Positions 36,593 through 43,794 of a stretch of 44,174 nt of DNA are shown here, piece after piece (position 1 is the stretch's first letter; each line of letters opens with the position of its first letter). This DNA comes from an uncultured Alphaproteobacteria bacterium. Lineage in GTDB: Bacteria > Pseudomonadota > Alphaproteobacteria > Puniceispirillales > Puniceispirillaceae. The notes under the pieces were generated by a model that did not search any database, was not told the origin of the DNA, and saw nothing but the letters and a program-made list of their open reading frames with translations. A program made the position numbers and the translations under genes. Location of the stretch: the NCBI GenBank assembly GCA_913042065.1, contig CAJWKB010000003.1:1-44174 (forward strand). Direction: 5' to 3'.

Positions 36593-37132
36593 ATGAGCAC
36601 GAACCAGAACTTCCGCAAAATCAGTTTTGTACTTGGCGGTGCCCGATCCGGCAAATCACTCCATGCTGAAACATTGGCAAAAACGCAGCACAACGCACCC
36701 GGTCAGCTTGTCTATCTTGCCACAGCCCAGATTTTTGACGAGGAAATGCAGACCCGCATTGATCTGCACAGGCAACGCCGGGGCGGCGAATGGGTGCTTG
36801 CCGAGGCACCGATAGACCTCGTGGACACGCTTCGCAGCTTTGATCATCCAAACAATGTCGTTCTTGTCGACTGTCTGAGTGTCTGGGTGACAAATCTGAT
36901 CATTAACGGGCATGATGTTGCTACTGCGCGTGACGGGCTGATTGCACATTTGGCGAAAAGCATTTCCTCACTAACGTTTGTGGCGAGCGAGACAGGCCTT
37001 GGCATTGTCCCCGACAACGAATTGTCACGTCAATTCCGAGATGAGAGTGGTCGTTTGAACCAGATGGTCGCCGCAGCGTCAGACGATGTCTTTTTCGTAA
37101 CAGCGGGCATTGCCCAGAAGATAAAACCATAG
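36593..37132 (+). CDS. cobU: Adenosylcobinamide kinase / adenosylcobinamide-phosphate guanylyltransferase
   Basis: A 179-residue product with the P-loop GGARSGKS (residues 15-22) and RIDLHRQRRGGEW, containing the His guanylylated in CobU. VDCLSVWVTNLI and the C-terminal RDESGRLNQMVAAASDDVFFV also match. It makes GDP-cobinamide, the activated corrin half of B12. A start at 36584 would add three residues; 36593 has a better upstream GGAT. No cobalamin riboswitch can be recognised in the short gap before it. It is the first gene of a four-gene B12 cassette. Confidence 0.92.
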   Translation: MSTNQNFRKISFVLGGARSGKSLHAETLAKTQHNAPGQLVYLATAQIFDEEMQTRIDLHRQRRGGEWVLAEAPIDLVDTLRSFDHPNNVVLVDCLSVWVTNLIINGHDVATARDGLIAHLAKSISSLTFVASETGLGIVPDNELSRQFRDESGRLNQMVAAASDDVFFVTAGIAQKIKP

Positions 37133-37170
37133 CGGTTTGCGTATCATCCTTTCCAATCGTCAATGAGCGT

Positions 37171-38190
37171 ATGATGTCCTCGTTTGCTTCTTCCAATCAT
37201 ATAACTGAAATTATTGGTAATCTACCAAATGGCTCAGTGGTCACGATGAAAAAAGCGCGTGAACGTCAGGCACAATTGACAAAGCCACCGGGATCGCTTG
37301 GCAAGCTCGAGGATATCGCCGTCTGGCTGGCCGGATGGCAGGGTGTGGCAGAACCCCAGATTAACAATGGCCAATGCCTAATTTTTGCTGGCAGTCACGG
37401 TGTGGTGGCAAAGGGCGTCAGCCCCTTTCCTGCCGAGGTGACAACGCAGATGGTGATGAATTTCGAAGCAGGAGGCGCTGCAATCAACCAACTCTGCCGC
37501 GAGGCTGGATTGTCTCTGACCGTGGTGCCATTGCAACTTGACGTTCCAACAGGAGACATTTCCGAGGGTATGGCAATGACGCCTGATGAGGTGATTGCCG
37601 CGATGAATGCCGGCGCTGACGCGCTTGATGACAGCTGTGACTATCTAGTTGTTGGCGAAATGGGCATCGGCAACACAACTGCAGCTGCAGCATTGACGAT
37701 GGGTCGATTTGGTGGTGACGCTAGCAGATGGGTAGGCCCTGGCACAGGCCTTGATGCTGAGGGTGTTGCCCATAAGGCAAAAATTGTCGATCAAGCCTTC
37801 GCCAGACATGGCCGGCTCAATGGCGACCCTGTGTCGCTGCTGGCCCATTATGGCGGGCGTGAGCTGGCGGCAATCGCTGGAGCGGTTCTGGCAGCACGCA
37901 TGCGCTCAATTCCGGTGATGCTTGACGGCTTCATCAGCTCGGCCGCGGCATCGGCACTGACGGCAGGCAACCGGCTGTCGGTACTGGATCATTGCGAAAT
38001 TTCTCACATGTCGGCTGAACCAGGCCATTTACAACTTGCCGTTGCCCTCCATAAGCAACCGATCGTCGACCTTAACATGCGCCTAGGTGAAGGTAGCGGC
38101 GCGGCAACTGCAACATTGCTGGTGCGCGCAGCCTTGGCAACACATAATGGCATGGCAACTTTTGCCGAAGCAGGAGTCAGCAAAGCATAA
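37171..38190 (+). CDS. cobT: Nicotinate-nucleotide-dimethylbenzimidazole phosphoribosyltransferase
   Basis: A 339-residue CobT. The early segment TKPPGSLGKLEDIAVWLAGW, the motif AGSHGVVAKGVSPFP, VVGEMGIGNTTAAAAL in the middle, and LRLGEGSGAA (carrying the catalytic Glu) near the end are all conserved. It activates the lower ligand base to alpha-ribazole phosphate. The ATG at 37171 is followed at once by a second ATG. The cobS start overlaps its stop (TAATG). Confidence 0.95.
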   Translation: MMSSFASSNHITEIIGNLPNGSVVTMKKARERQAQLTKPPGSLGKLEDIAVWLAGWQGVAEPQINNGQCLIFAGSHGVVAKGVSPFPAEVTTQMVMNFEAGGAAINQLCREAGLSLTVVPLQLDVPTGDISEGMAMTPDEVIAAMNAGADALDDSCDYLVVGEMGIGNTTAAAALTMGRFGGDASRWVGPGTGLDAEGVAHKAKIVDQAFARHGRLNGDPVSLLAHYGGRELAAIAGAVLAARMRSIPVMLDGFISSAAASALTAGNRLSVLDHCEISHMSAEPGHLQLAVALHKQPIVDLNMRLGEGSGAATATLLVRAALATHNGMATFAEAGVSKA

Positions 38191-39053
38191 TGGCACCACA
38201 GACGAAAAAATTTACGGACCAGCATGCAGAAAAGACTCAGCAGAAATACAGGGGACCGGGCAGCATTTCACAGCCTCCGCTGGCTGATCTTGCTGCTGCC
38301 TTTTTGCTGTTGAGCCGACTCCCGGTGTTTTGGCATAACTTTGACCATGATTCACCGCCTGACTTTATTGCTGCCCAATGGGCGTTTCCCGTCGTTGGCC
38401 TTATTGTCGGTAGTATCGCCGGGCTAGTTTTGTGGCTGGCCATTTCGCTTGATTTTCCTTTGATTGTCGCCGCCACACTTGCACTGGCCGTTATGCTGGC
38501 AATTACCGGTGCAATGCATGAAGATGGCCTCGCTGACACTATTGACGGATTTGGCGGTGGCGGCGACCCCAAGACCAAGGCGAGAATCATGCATGATAGC
38601 CACATTGGCAGTTATGGGGTCATGGGGTTATGCCTCTCGACCATTGCTCGTGTCGGGTTACTGGTCGCACTAGCAGAACATAGTGAAGGCTGGTCGCTCG
38701 TCATCATCATGGCTGTTGTTGGCGCGGGCGCCCGCTTTCAGGTGCTTGCTATGCTGCGGCTCTATCCCATCAGCAACTATGCTAAACTTGGAATGCTGAC
38801 TGGCCAGCCAAATGTCAGACGCGGCCTATTAGGGATGGCAATATGGGTTTTGCCATTGATGATAGTTGTTCCCCAGATCGGTGTTATCGCGGCAGTCGTT
38901 GGTGCAACCGCTATAAGCCTATGGCTCGGCAAGCTTGCCGTCAGCCAGATTGGCGGGCTTAGCGGCGATGTCATGGGAGCGTCGATCATTCTTGGTGAAA
39001 TCAGCATTCTCAGCTGTGTCATCATTGCGCTCACGGGCGGATATGGCATATGA
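38190..39053 (+). CDS. cobS: Adenosylcobinamide-GDP ribazoletransferase (cobalamin synthase)
   Basis: A 287-residue polytopic membrane protein with about six or seven helices. LLLSRLPVFW near residue 40, AMHEDGLADTIDGFGGGGDP near residue 112 (the Asp-rich active-site motif), and MHDSHIGSYGVMG are the CobS signatures. It joins GDP-cobinamide to alpha-ribazole (phosphate) at the inner membrane. The N-terminal 30 residues are longer and more polar than usual. It overlaps cobT by one base and the phosphatase by four. Confidence 0.94.
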   Translation: MAPQTKKFTDQHAEKTQQKYRGPGSISQPPLADLAAAFLLLSRLPVFWHNFDHDSPPDFIAAQWAFPVVGLIVGSIAGLVLWLAISLDFPLIVAATLALAVMLAITGAMHEDGLADTIDGFGGGGDPKTKARIMHDSHIGSYGVMGLCLSTIARVGLLVALAEHSEGWSLVIIMAVVGAGARFQVLAMLRLYPISNYAKLGMLTGQPNVRRGLLGMAIWVLPLMIVVPQIGVIAAVVGATAISLWLGKLAVSQIGGLSGDVMGASIILGEISILSCVIIALTGGYGI

Positions 39054-39667
39054 CGCATCCAGCGATTACCGACTTCTATTTCATTCGGCACGCACCGGTG
39101 ATCAAACGCGAGGGACATTTGCCGCCGCACGACCCGCCCATCAAGAGGGAGCCCTATAATCTGGAACCGCTGAAGGCACGGCTGCCTCAAAATGCCGACT
39201 GGCATATCTCACCCCTGCTTAGAACTCGTCAAACCGCAGATCTACTGATGCCTGAACTTGTTCCGGGATCAGTGATCGTTGATGACAGGCTTATTGAAAT
39301 GGATTTTGGTCAATGGCATGACCAGCCAATCGCAGAAGTTTGGGCCGAAATTGCCGAAGGTCCCCGTCACAATTGGTCATTTATAATGCCAGATACGCAG
39401 CCACCTGGCGGCGAGAGTTTTAACGCCCAATGCAAACGCATTGCCAGTTGGCTTGATGAAAGGGCGGCGCAACCCGCAACCAACCCTCAGATCATTATCA
39501 CCCATGCTGGCGTGATAACCGCCGTTCTTAGTCATATTCTTAAGATATCGTCGCAACAGGCAATCGGCGTCACAGTGCCAAATTTAGCTGTTCTTCAAAC
39601 CAGTTTGATGGAACCAGACAGAGCTACCAATGCTGGTGGTCCATGGCAGATGGTGTCTTTCGGCTAG
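39050..39667 (+). CDS. Histidine phosphatase family protein, probable alpha-ribazole phosphatase (CobC-like)
   Basis: A 205-residue phosphoglycerate-mutase-fold protein. The phosphohistidine motif is FIRHAPV (His14), TRQTADLL follows near residue 61, the acidic residue lies in LIEMDFGQWHD near residue 85, and the second His in IITHAGVITAVL near residue 151. The position at the end of cobU-cobT-cobS, with an ATGA overlap, suggests it removes the 5' phosphate from alpha-ribazole phosphate or cobalamin phosphate. Fold evidence alone would only say phosphatase. Confidence 0.82.
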   Translation: MTHPAITDFYFIRHAPVIKREGHLPPHDPPIKREPYNLEPLKARLPQNADWHISPLLRTRQTADLLMPELVPGSVIVDDRLIEMDFGQWHDQPIAEVWAEIAEGPRHNWSFIMPDTQPPGGESFNAQCKRIASWLDERAAQPATNPQIIITHAGVITAVLSHILKISSQQAIGVTVPNLAVLQTSLMEPDRATNAGGPWQMVSFG

Positions 39668-39695
39668 CGCGTGTTGGCTATCTGCCAATACCTTT

Positions 39696-39878
39696 TTAAA
39701 CTGTCAGCTGGCGGGTCCCGCGTGGATCAATCCACCCGATGGAACCATCACTTCGCCGGTGCACGACATTCAGGCCAAAATGGCCGGCATTGCGGAACAT
39801 CATCATATTTTCGCCGCTCAGTTCGATCCGCATCACCGCCTGCTCAACCGTTAGCACCTCGATGTCGTAGGACAGATC
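39696..39878 (-). pseudogene. hpf: C-terminal domain fragment of long-form ribosome hibernation promoting factor (HPF)
   Basis: The last 59-60 codons of this reading frame match the C-terminal dimerisation domain of long HPF: LTVEQAVMRIELSG, then MMMFRNAGHFGLNVVHRR and DGSIGWIDP. The family pattern is AVMRMEL...FRNA...LNVVYRRxDGxxGxIxP. This domain pairs 70S ribosomes into 100S dimers. The N-terminal ribosome-binding domain is missing; glycosyltransferase sequence takes its place. GC in this stretch (33 of 60 bases in each of lines 39721 and 39781) resembles the left-hand genome. The gene converges on the phosphatase. Confidence 0.78.
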
Positions 39879-40775
39879 GGCAACCACCGGCAGGCCGGCG
39901 GCCATCGCTTCCACGACGGCGATGGGAAACTGCTCCGACCGGCTGGAGAGCGCGAACATGTCGAACAGGCCGATCAGCTTGGCAGGCTCCGCCACGAAAC
40001 CGGGCAGGTGCACGCGGTCTTCCACGCCCACGCGCTCCGCCTCGGCCAGCAGGGCATCGCGCTCCGGCCCCTCGCCCGCGATCACCAGTTGCCATTCGGG
40101 CGGCATCCATTCCATCACCCGCACCAGCACGTCGAGCTGCTTGACCGCGCGCAGGCCCGCCATGGCGCCCAACCAGAACTCGTCTTTGTGCTTGATGAGG
40201 CCGGGCAGGATGTCGCGCTTTGGCGGGGCGGCAAAGGCGCGGGTATCGATGCCGTTGGGAATGCGCCGCACGCGAGTGCGCGGCTGGCTCCATACGTTGA
40301 GAGCGATATCCTCAAGCTTGGCAGAGGGCACCACCAGCGCCGCCGTGCGGCCCAGCGCGATCTTGCGATACCAGTTGCGCCGCTTCTTCAGGCGCTTCGC
40401 CTCGTCCTCGTTGAAGCCATCCTCGTGGTGCACCAGCGGCGGCAGCTTGAAGGCATCGGCAAAGACCGTGTGCGCCATTACCGCATCGATCGCGCCCCAG
40501 TTGTAGGTGCAGACCAGGTCGTAGCCCCGCATCGCCTTGGCCAGTGCCGCCAGCCGGCCCGGCGTGGGCCTGCCCTGCAGCGGCGGGAACTTGGGCCACG
40601 AAACGCGCGCCTTCTTGCCCAGCATCGCTGCCGCGCCGCGCTTTTCCAGATCGCCCGAAACTATGGCGTGGTCCACTTCCTTGCCCCATTCGTTGATGAG
40701 GCGGACGTTGCGCAACTCCTTGCCCCCTGGATCGAAAGTGGAGTGCAGGTGCAGTATCTTCGGTGTCTTGCTCAT
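39696..40775 (-). CDS. GT4 glycosyltransferase, C-terminally truncated and fused in frame to an HPF tail
   Basis: The first 300 or so of 359 residues are a GT-B glycosyltransferase. KILHLHSTFDPGGKELRNVR is the N-terminal fold, RIPNGIDTRAF the interdomain motif, AGEGPERDALL the donor-domain start, and SEQFPIAVVEAMAAGLPVVA the E-x7-E-type donor site. Normal GT4 proteins continue with GD-type loops and a C-terminal helix for 70-80 more residues; here the sequence changes into the HPF domain. The natural acceptor is unknown. The ATG at 40775 overlaps the hydrolase stop (ATGA). Codon use becomes strongly GC-rich here. Confidence 0.8.
   Translation of the reverse strand: MSKTPKILHLHSTFDPGGKELRNVRLINEWGKEVDHAIVSGDLEKRGAAAMLGKKARVSWPKFPPLQGRPTPGRLAALAKAMRGYDLVCTYNWGAIDAVMAHTVFADAFKLPPLVHHEDGFNEDEAKRLKKRRNWYRKIALGRTAALVVPSAKLEDIALNVWSQPRTRVRRIPNGIDTRAFAAPPKRDILPGLIKHKDEFWLGAMAGLRAVKQLDVLVRVMEWMPPEWQLVIAGEGPERDALLAEAERVGVEDRVHLPGFVAEPAKLIGLFDMFALSSRSEQFPIAVVEAMAAGLPVVADLSYDIEVLTVEQAVMRIELSGENMMMFRNAGHFGLNVVHRRSDGSIGWIDPRGTRQLTV
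39870..39892. other. Putative chimeric junction between two genomes
   Basis: Here the protein reading changes from glycosyltransferase (AAGLPVVA) to HPF linker (DLSYDIEVLT). Hand-counted GC rises from 55% (39721-39840) to 63-65% (39901-40020) and 80% (40021-40080). Both families can plausibly read PVVA at this point, so a few bases of microhomology may lie at the join. The exact base cannot be fixed by eye. Confidence 0.7.
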
Positions 40776-41638
40776 GCCTGTGCCACCTTGGCCAGCAGCC
40801 ACGCGATAGCCTCCAGCGCGGCGGGTTCTTCAAGCGTTGGTGCATGGCCGACACCCGGCACGGTGACGAGTTCCATGCCCTTCACTTCCTCCCCCATGCG
40901 GCGGAAAGTGGCATCCGACAGCAGGTCCGAGAGTTCACCCCGCAGGGCCAGCAAGGGCAGGCCCTCAAGAGACTTGAGCGCAGGCCACAGGTCCATGCCC
41001 AGCCCGCCGCCGGGCTGCGCGAACGGAAGGGCGATCTTCATGTCGTAGTCGTAGGCGATGCGCCCGTTGCCCGACACGCACATCAGCCGCTTGGTGTAGC
41101 GCAGCCAGTCCTCGATATCGAAACCGGGATAGATGTGGCTCGCCCCGTCGCGCGTGGCCCAGGCGGCGTGCATCCACGTTGGATAGCTGCGGCCCTGCCC
41201 CACGTAGTCGCGAATGCGGGCCATCCCGTCTTCCTCGATCACGGGACCGATATCGTTGATGACGGCTCCTGCGAATTTCACCCCCGCCTGCGCCAGCAGC
41301 ATGGTGATGATCCCGCCAAGCGAGGTACCCACGGCTACCACTTCACCCAGGTTCGCCTGCTCGATCAGGGCAGTGACGTCCTCGATGTAGTGCGCAGGCG
41401 TATAGCTGGCCGGATCCTTGGCATAGTCGCTCTGCCCGCGCCCGCGCAGGTCTGCGCAGACCACTCGCCATTCCCCCGCGAAAGTCTCTGCCAGCGGCTC
41501 GAAATCGCGGGCGTTGCGGGTAAGGCCGGGGATGCACAGGATCGCCGGGCGGTCGGCCCGTCCCGGATAGTCCCGGTAATGCAGCGTCAGCCCGTCGCTG
41601 CTTTCCCATGTGCCTGTCGAGTAGGCCGCGTCGCTCAA
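40772..41638 (-). CDS. Alpha/beta hydrolase fold protein
   Basis: About 288 residues. The nucleophile elbow is GTSLGG (Ser106), the oxyanion strand reads ILCIPGLTRNARDFEPLA, ADLRGRGQSDY is the usual strand-4 turn, and the catalytic His is in VPGVGHAPTLEEP near the end. The family includes esterases and epoxide- or lactone-type hydrolases; the substrate cannot be read from sequence. No ATG fits the start; a TTG at 41638 with AAAGG about eight bases upstream gives a normal N-terminus. It is co-transcribed with the glycosyltransferase (ATGA) and divergent from selO. Confidence 0.85.
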   Translation of the reverse strand: MSDAAYSTGTWESSDGLTLHYRDYPGRADRPAILCIPGLTRNARDFEPLAETFAGEWRVVCADLRGRGQSDYAKDPASYTPAHYIEDVTALIEQANLGEVVAVGTSLGGIITMLLAQAGVKFAGAVINDIGPVIEEDGMARIRDYVGQGRSYPTWMHAAWATRDGASHIYPGFDIEDWLRYTKRLMCVSGNGRIAYDYDMKIALPFAQPGGGLGMDLWPALKSLEGLPLLALRGELSDLLSDATFRRMGEEVKGMELVTVPGVGHAPTLEEPAALEAIAWLLAKVAQA

Positions 41639-41699
41639 ATCATGTCCCTTTGTCCCGCGCGCCTTGCGGTGCGCCTTGCGAAGGGCCACTAATGGATTG

Positions 41700-43100
41700 A
41701 TGCGACACGAACCGCAACCGGCCAAGTACACTCCCGACACACGAATCGAAGAGGTGGCGGATTTCCTCGCCGATCCGGTTGTTGCCGCCGACTTCCCGAA
41801 GCACGTGCTGCGCTTCCGCAATGAAAGGTGGGACAAGGCCGTGGGCCTGGGTTCGCTGTCGGAGGAGGACTGGCTGCGCCACTTCGGCAGGTTCGAACCA
41901 CTTCCCGATAACCTGCCCAAGCCTCTCGCGCTCAGGTATCACGGCCACCAGTTCCGCGTGTACAACCCCGAAATCGGCGACGGTCGCGGGTTTCTGTTCG
42001 CGCAGATGAGGGACGGCGAAGGCCGCCTGCTGGACCTCGGCACCAAGGGCAGCGGCACCACGCCCTACAGCCGCACCGCCGACGGACGCCTGACGCTGAA
42101 AGGCGGGGTGCGCGAGATTCTCGCCACCGAAATGCTGGAAGCTCTGGGCGCGAATACATCCAAGACCTTCTCCATCGTCGAGACCGCAGAGGCGCTGGAA
42201 CGCGGGGACGAGCCCTCCCCCACCCGCTCCGCCGTGATGGTGCGCCTCAGCCACGGGCACATCCGCATCGGCAGCTTCCAGCGGCTGATGGCGTTCGAGG
42301 AAAACGAGCACCTCGCCCGGCTGGTCGACTATTGCCTCGCCACCTATCCCGGCCCCCCGCCGCCCGAAGACGCGCCGGGACGCGACGAGCCTGCGATCCG
42401 GCTGATGCACCAGGTGACGGAACGGATGGCGGACCTTGCCGCCAGTTACATGGTGGCAGGCTTCGTCCACGGCGTGCTCAACACCGACAACATGAACATC
42501 AGCGGGGAAAGCTTCGATTACGGGCCGTGGCGCTGGCTGCCTCGGTGGGACCCCGGCTTCACCGCCGCCTACTTCGACCAGACCGGCCTCTACGCCTTCG
42601 GCCGCCAGCCCGAAGCGATCCGCTGGAACCTCGGTCAGTTCGCCATCGCCCTGCGCCCGCTGGTTGAGGCAGAGCCGCTGGTCGCCGCGCTGGAGCGGTT
42701 CGGCACGCTCTACCATCACGCAATGGCGCGCCGGTTCTGCTGGCGGCTGGGGATCGAGGAGCGCGGACTGGAGACCGATGCCGCTGTCATCAATGCTGCC
42801 GAGGGCACGATGCGGGAAGGCAAGATGGGGCCGGACGAATTCTTCTATCGCCATCGCGGCGGCAGGAACGCGCAAGGGGCGCTGGCAGAAGCCCTCGAAG
42901 GCAGCAGCCCTCTCGATTCCAGCCACGATTACTGGCGCGAGGGCGCACCGGAAACGATGCTGATCGACGAGGTCGAGACGCTGTGGTCCGCCATCGACGA
43001 GCGCGACGACTGGGCACCGCTCTACGACAAGATCGCCCGCTTGCGCCGCATGGGCGATGCACTGGGCGAACCGCCCGCTCCGCCTGCTCACGAGGGATGA
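41700..43100 (+). CDS. selO: SelO/YdiU family protein adenylyltransferase (pseudokinase fold)
   Basis: About 466 residues. YHGHQFRVYNPEIGDGRG (80-97), LGTKGSGTTPYSRTADGR (113-130), VREILATEML, HGVLNTDNMN (257-266) and DYGPWRW (273-279) are SelO landmarks. The kinase-like metal-binding residues Asn and Asp are present. SelO proteins transfer AMP to Ser, Thr or Tyr of target proteins in an inverted ATP-binding mode. This copy is slightly short and its tail (EPPAPPAHEG) lacks the C-terminal redox Cys/Sec motif of many family members. The ATG at 41700 is the family-consistent start; its ribosome site is weak. Confidence 0.88.
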   Translation: MRHEPQPAKYTPDTRIEEVADFLADPVVAADFPKHVLRFRNERWDKAVGLGSLSEEDWLRHFGRFEPLPDNLPKPLALRYHGHQFRVYNPEIGDGRGFLFAQMRDGEGRLLDLGTKGSGTTPYSRTADGRLTLKGGVREILATEMLEALGANTSKTFSIVETAEALERGDEPSPTRSAVMVRLSHGHIRIGSFQRLMAFEENEHLARLVDYCLATYPGPPPPEDAPGRDEPAIRLMHQVTERMADLAASYMVAGFVHGVLNTDNMNISGESFDYGPWRWLPRWDPGFTAAYFDQTGLYAFGRQPEAIRWNLGQFAIALRPLVEAEPLVAALERFGTLYHHAMARRFCWRLGIEERGLETDAAVINAAEGTMREGKMGPDEFFYRHRGGRNAQGALAEALEGSSPLDSSHDYWREGAPETMLIDEVETLWSAIDERDDWAPLYDKIARLRRMGDALGEPPAPPAHEG

Positions 43101-43166
43101 TTGGCGCTGCGCCCCCTGATTTGATAGTCTGCCGTGCAATTGCCGCATCCAATCAGGGGGAAAACC

Positions 43167-43625
43167 ATGCGCAAGCTAGCAATCGTTGGTATCGCAACCG
43201 CCGCCATCGCCACTTCGGCCTGGGCCATCGAACCGGGCAACTGGGAAACCAACAGCCGCCTCGCCGATCTACAGCTGCCGGCAGACATGCCGCCGCAAGC
43301 GGCTGACATGATGCGTCAGATCATGGGCGGCGAAGGCATGACGGCGCAGAACTGCATCACGCAGGACCAGATCGACAATTCGCCCGAGCGCATCTTCGAG
43401 GAAACCAACGGCGAATGCCGTTACACCGAGTTCGACATGTCGGGCGGCGAAATCCATGCCGTGGCCCAGTGCGAGAGCGACGAGGGCACGATGGATATGA
43501 CCATGGACGGGACCTACACAGCGTCCACGTACGACATGACCATGACGATGCGCGGGAACATGGGCATGGGGCCGATGACCATGACTTTCGATGTGACCGG
43601 ACGCCGTCTTGGCGCTTGTGGATGA
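43167..43625 (+). CDS. DUF3617-like exported protein
   Basis: A 152-residue secreted protein. The signal peptide (residues 1-21, ending TSAWA) is followed by IEPGNWETNSRL, the usual start of DUF3617 proteins (pattern PGxWE). The two middle cysteines (NCITQDQ, ECRYTEF) and a late Cys also fit. The C-terminal half is rich in Met and Thr (repeated TMTM-type segments, expected beta strands). The function of the family is unknown; it is frequent in Sphingomonadales. AGGGGG lies just before the ATG at 43167. Confidence 0.8.
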   Translation: MRKLAIVGIATAAIATSAWAIEPGNWETNSRLADLQLPADMPPQAADMMRQIMGGEGMTAQNCITQDQIDNSPERIFEETNGECRYTEFDMSGGEIHAVAQCESDEGTMDMTMDGTYTASTYDMTMTMRGNMGMGPMTMTFDVTGRRLGACG

Positions 43626-43636
43626 GAGGCGGGGCG

Positions 43637-43660
43637 AGGCCGGAGTTGACAATCCGGCCT
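43637..43660. terminator. Hairpin after the DUF3617 gene
   Basis: AGGCCGGA (43637-43644) pairs perfectly with TCCGGCCT (43653-43660) around an 8-base loop, 12 bases past the stop. No T-run follows, so it is a candidate terminator of the U-less kind. A TTGACA in the loop could be misread as a -35 box. Another weak inverted repeat (about 43673-43692) follows. The remaining gap to astD shows nothing else. Confidence 0.4.
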
Positions 43661-43794
43661 GAACGATAAATCTGGTTTAAATTGAAACCGGTTTGCTGCG
43701 CGGGGATTTCCCTCGTGAGTTAACCCCACTTTGCCCGCACGCAGCAATTCTGTAAGCCGCGCGGGACGATCATCCTGAAGAAGGGCAGACCGCC

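Noticed and set aside
35490..39667. Defence or mobile island around the cob cassette
   Set aside because: No integrase, transposase, repeats or toxin-antitoxin genes; base composition and gene packing match the neighbouring housekeeping genes.
40008..41692. Long plus-strand frames opposite the glycosyltransferase and hydrolase genes
   Set aside because: Antisense shadows in GC-rich sequence; they lack any recognisable motif, while the minus strand carries clear GT4 and hydrolase motifs.
41640..43148. 502-codon minus-strand frame opposite selO
   Set aside because: High-GC DNA often leaves long open antisense frames; the plus strand encodes an unmistakable SelO with conserved motifs.
43646..43672. 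TTGACA plus TAAATC as an astD promoter
   Set aside because: TTGACA lies in the loop of a perfect 8-base hairpin and the spacing (15 bases) is short, so the hairpin explanation is preferred.
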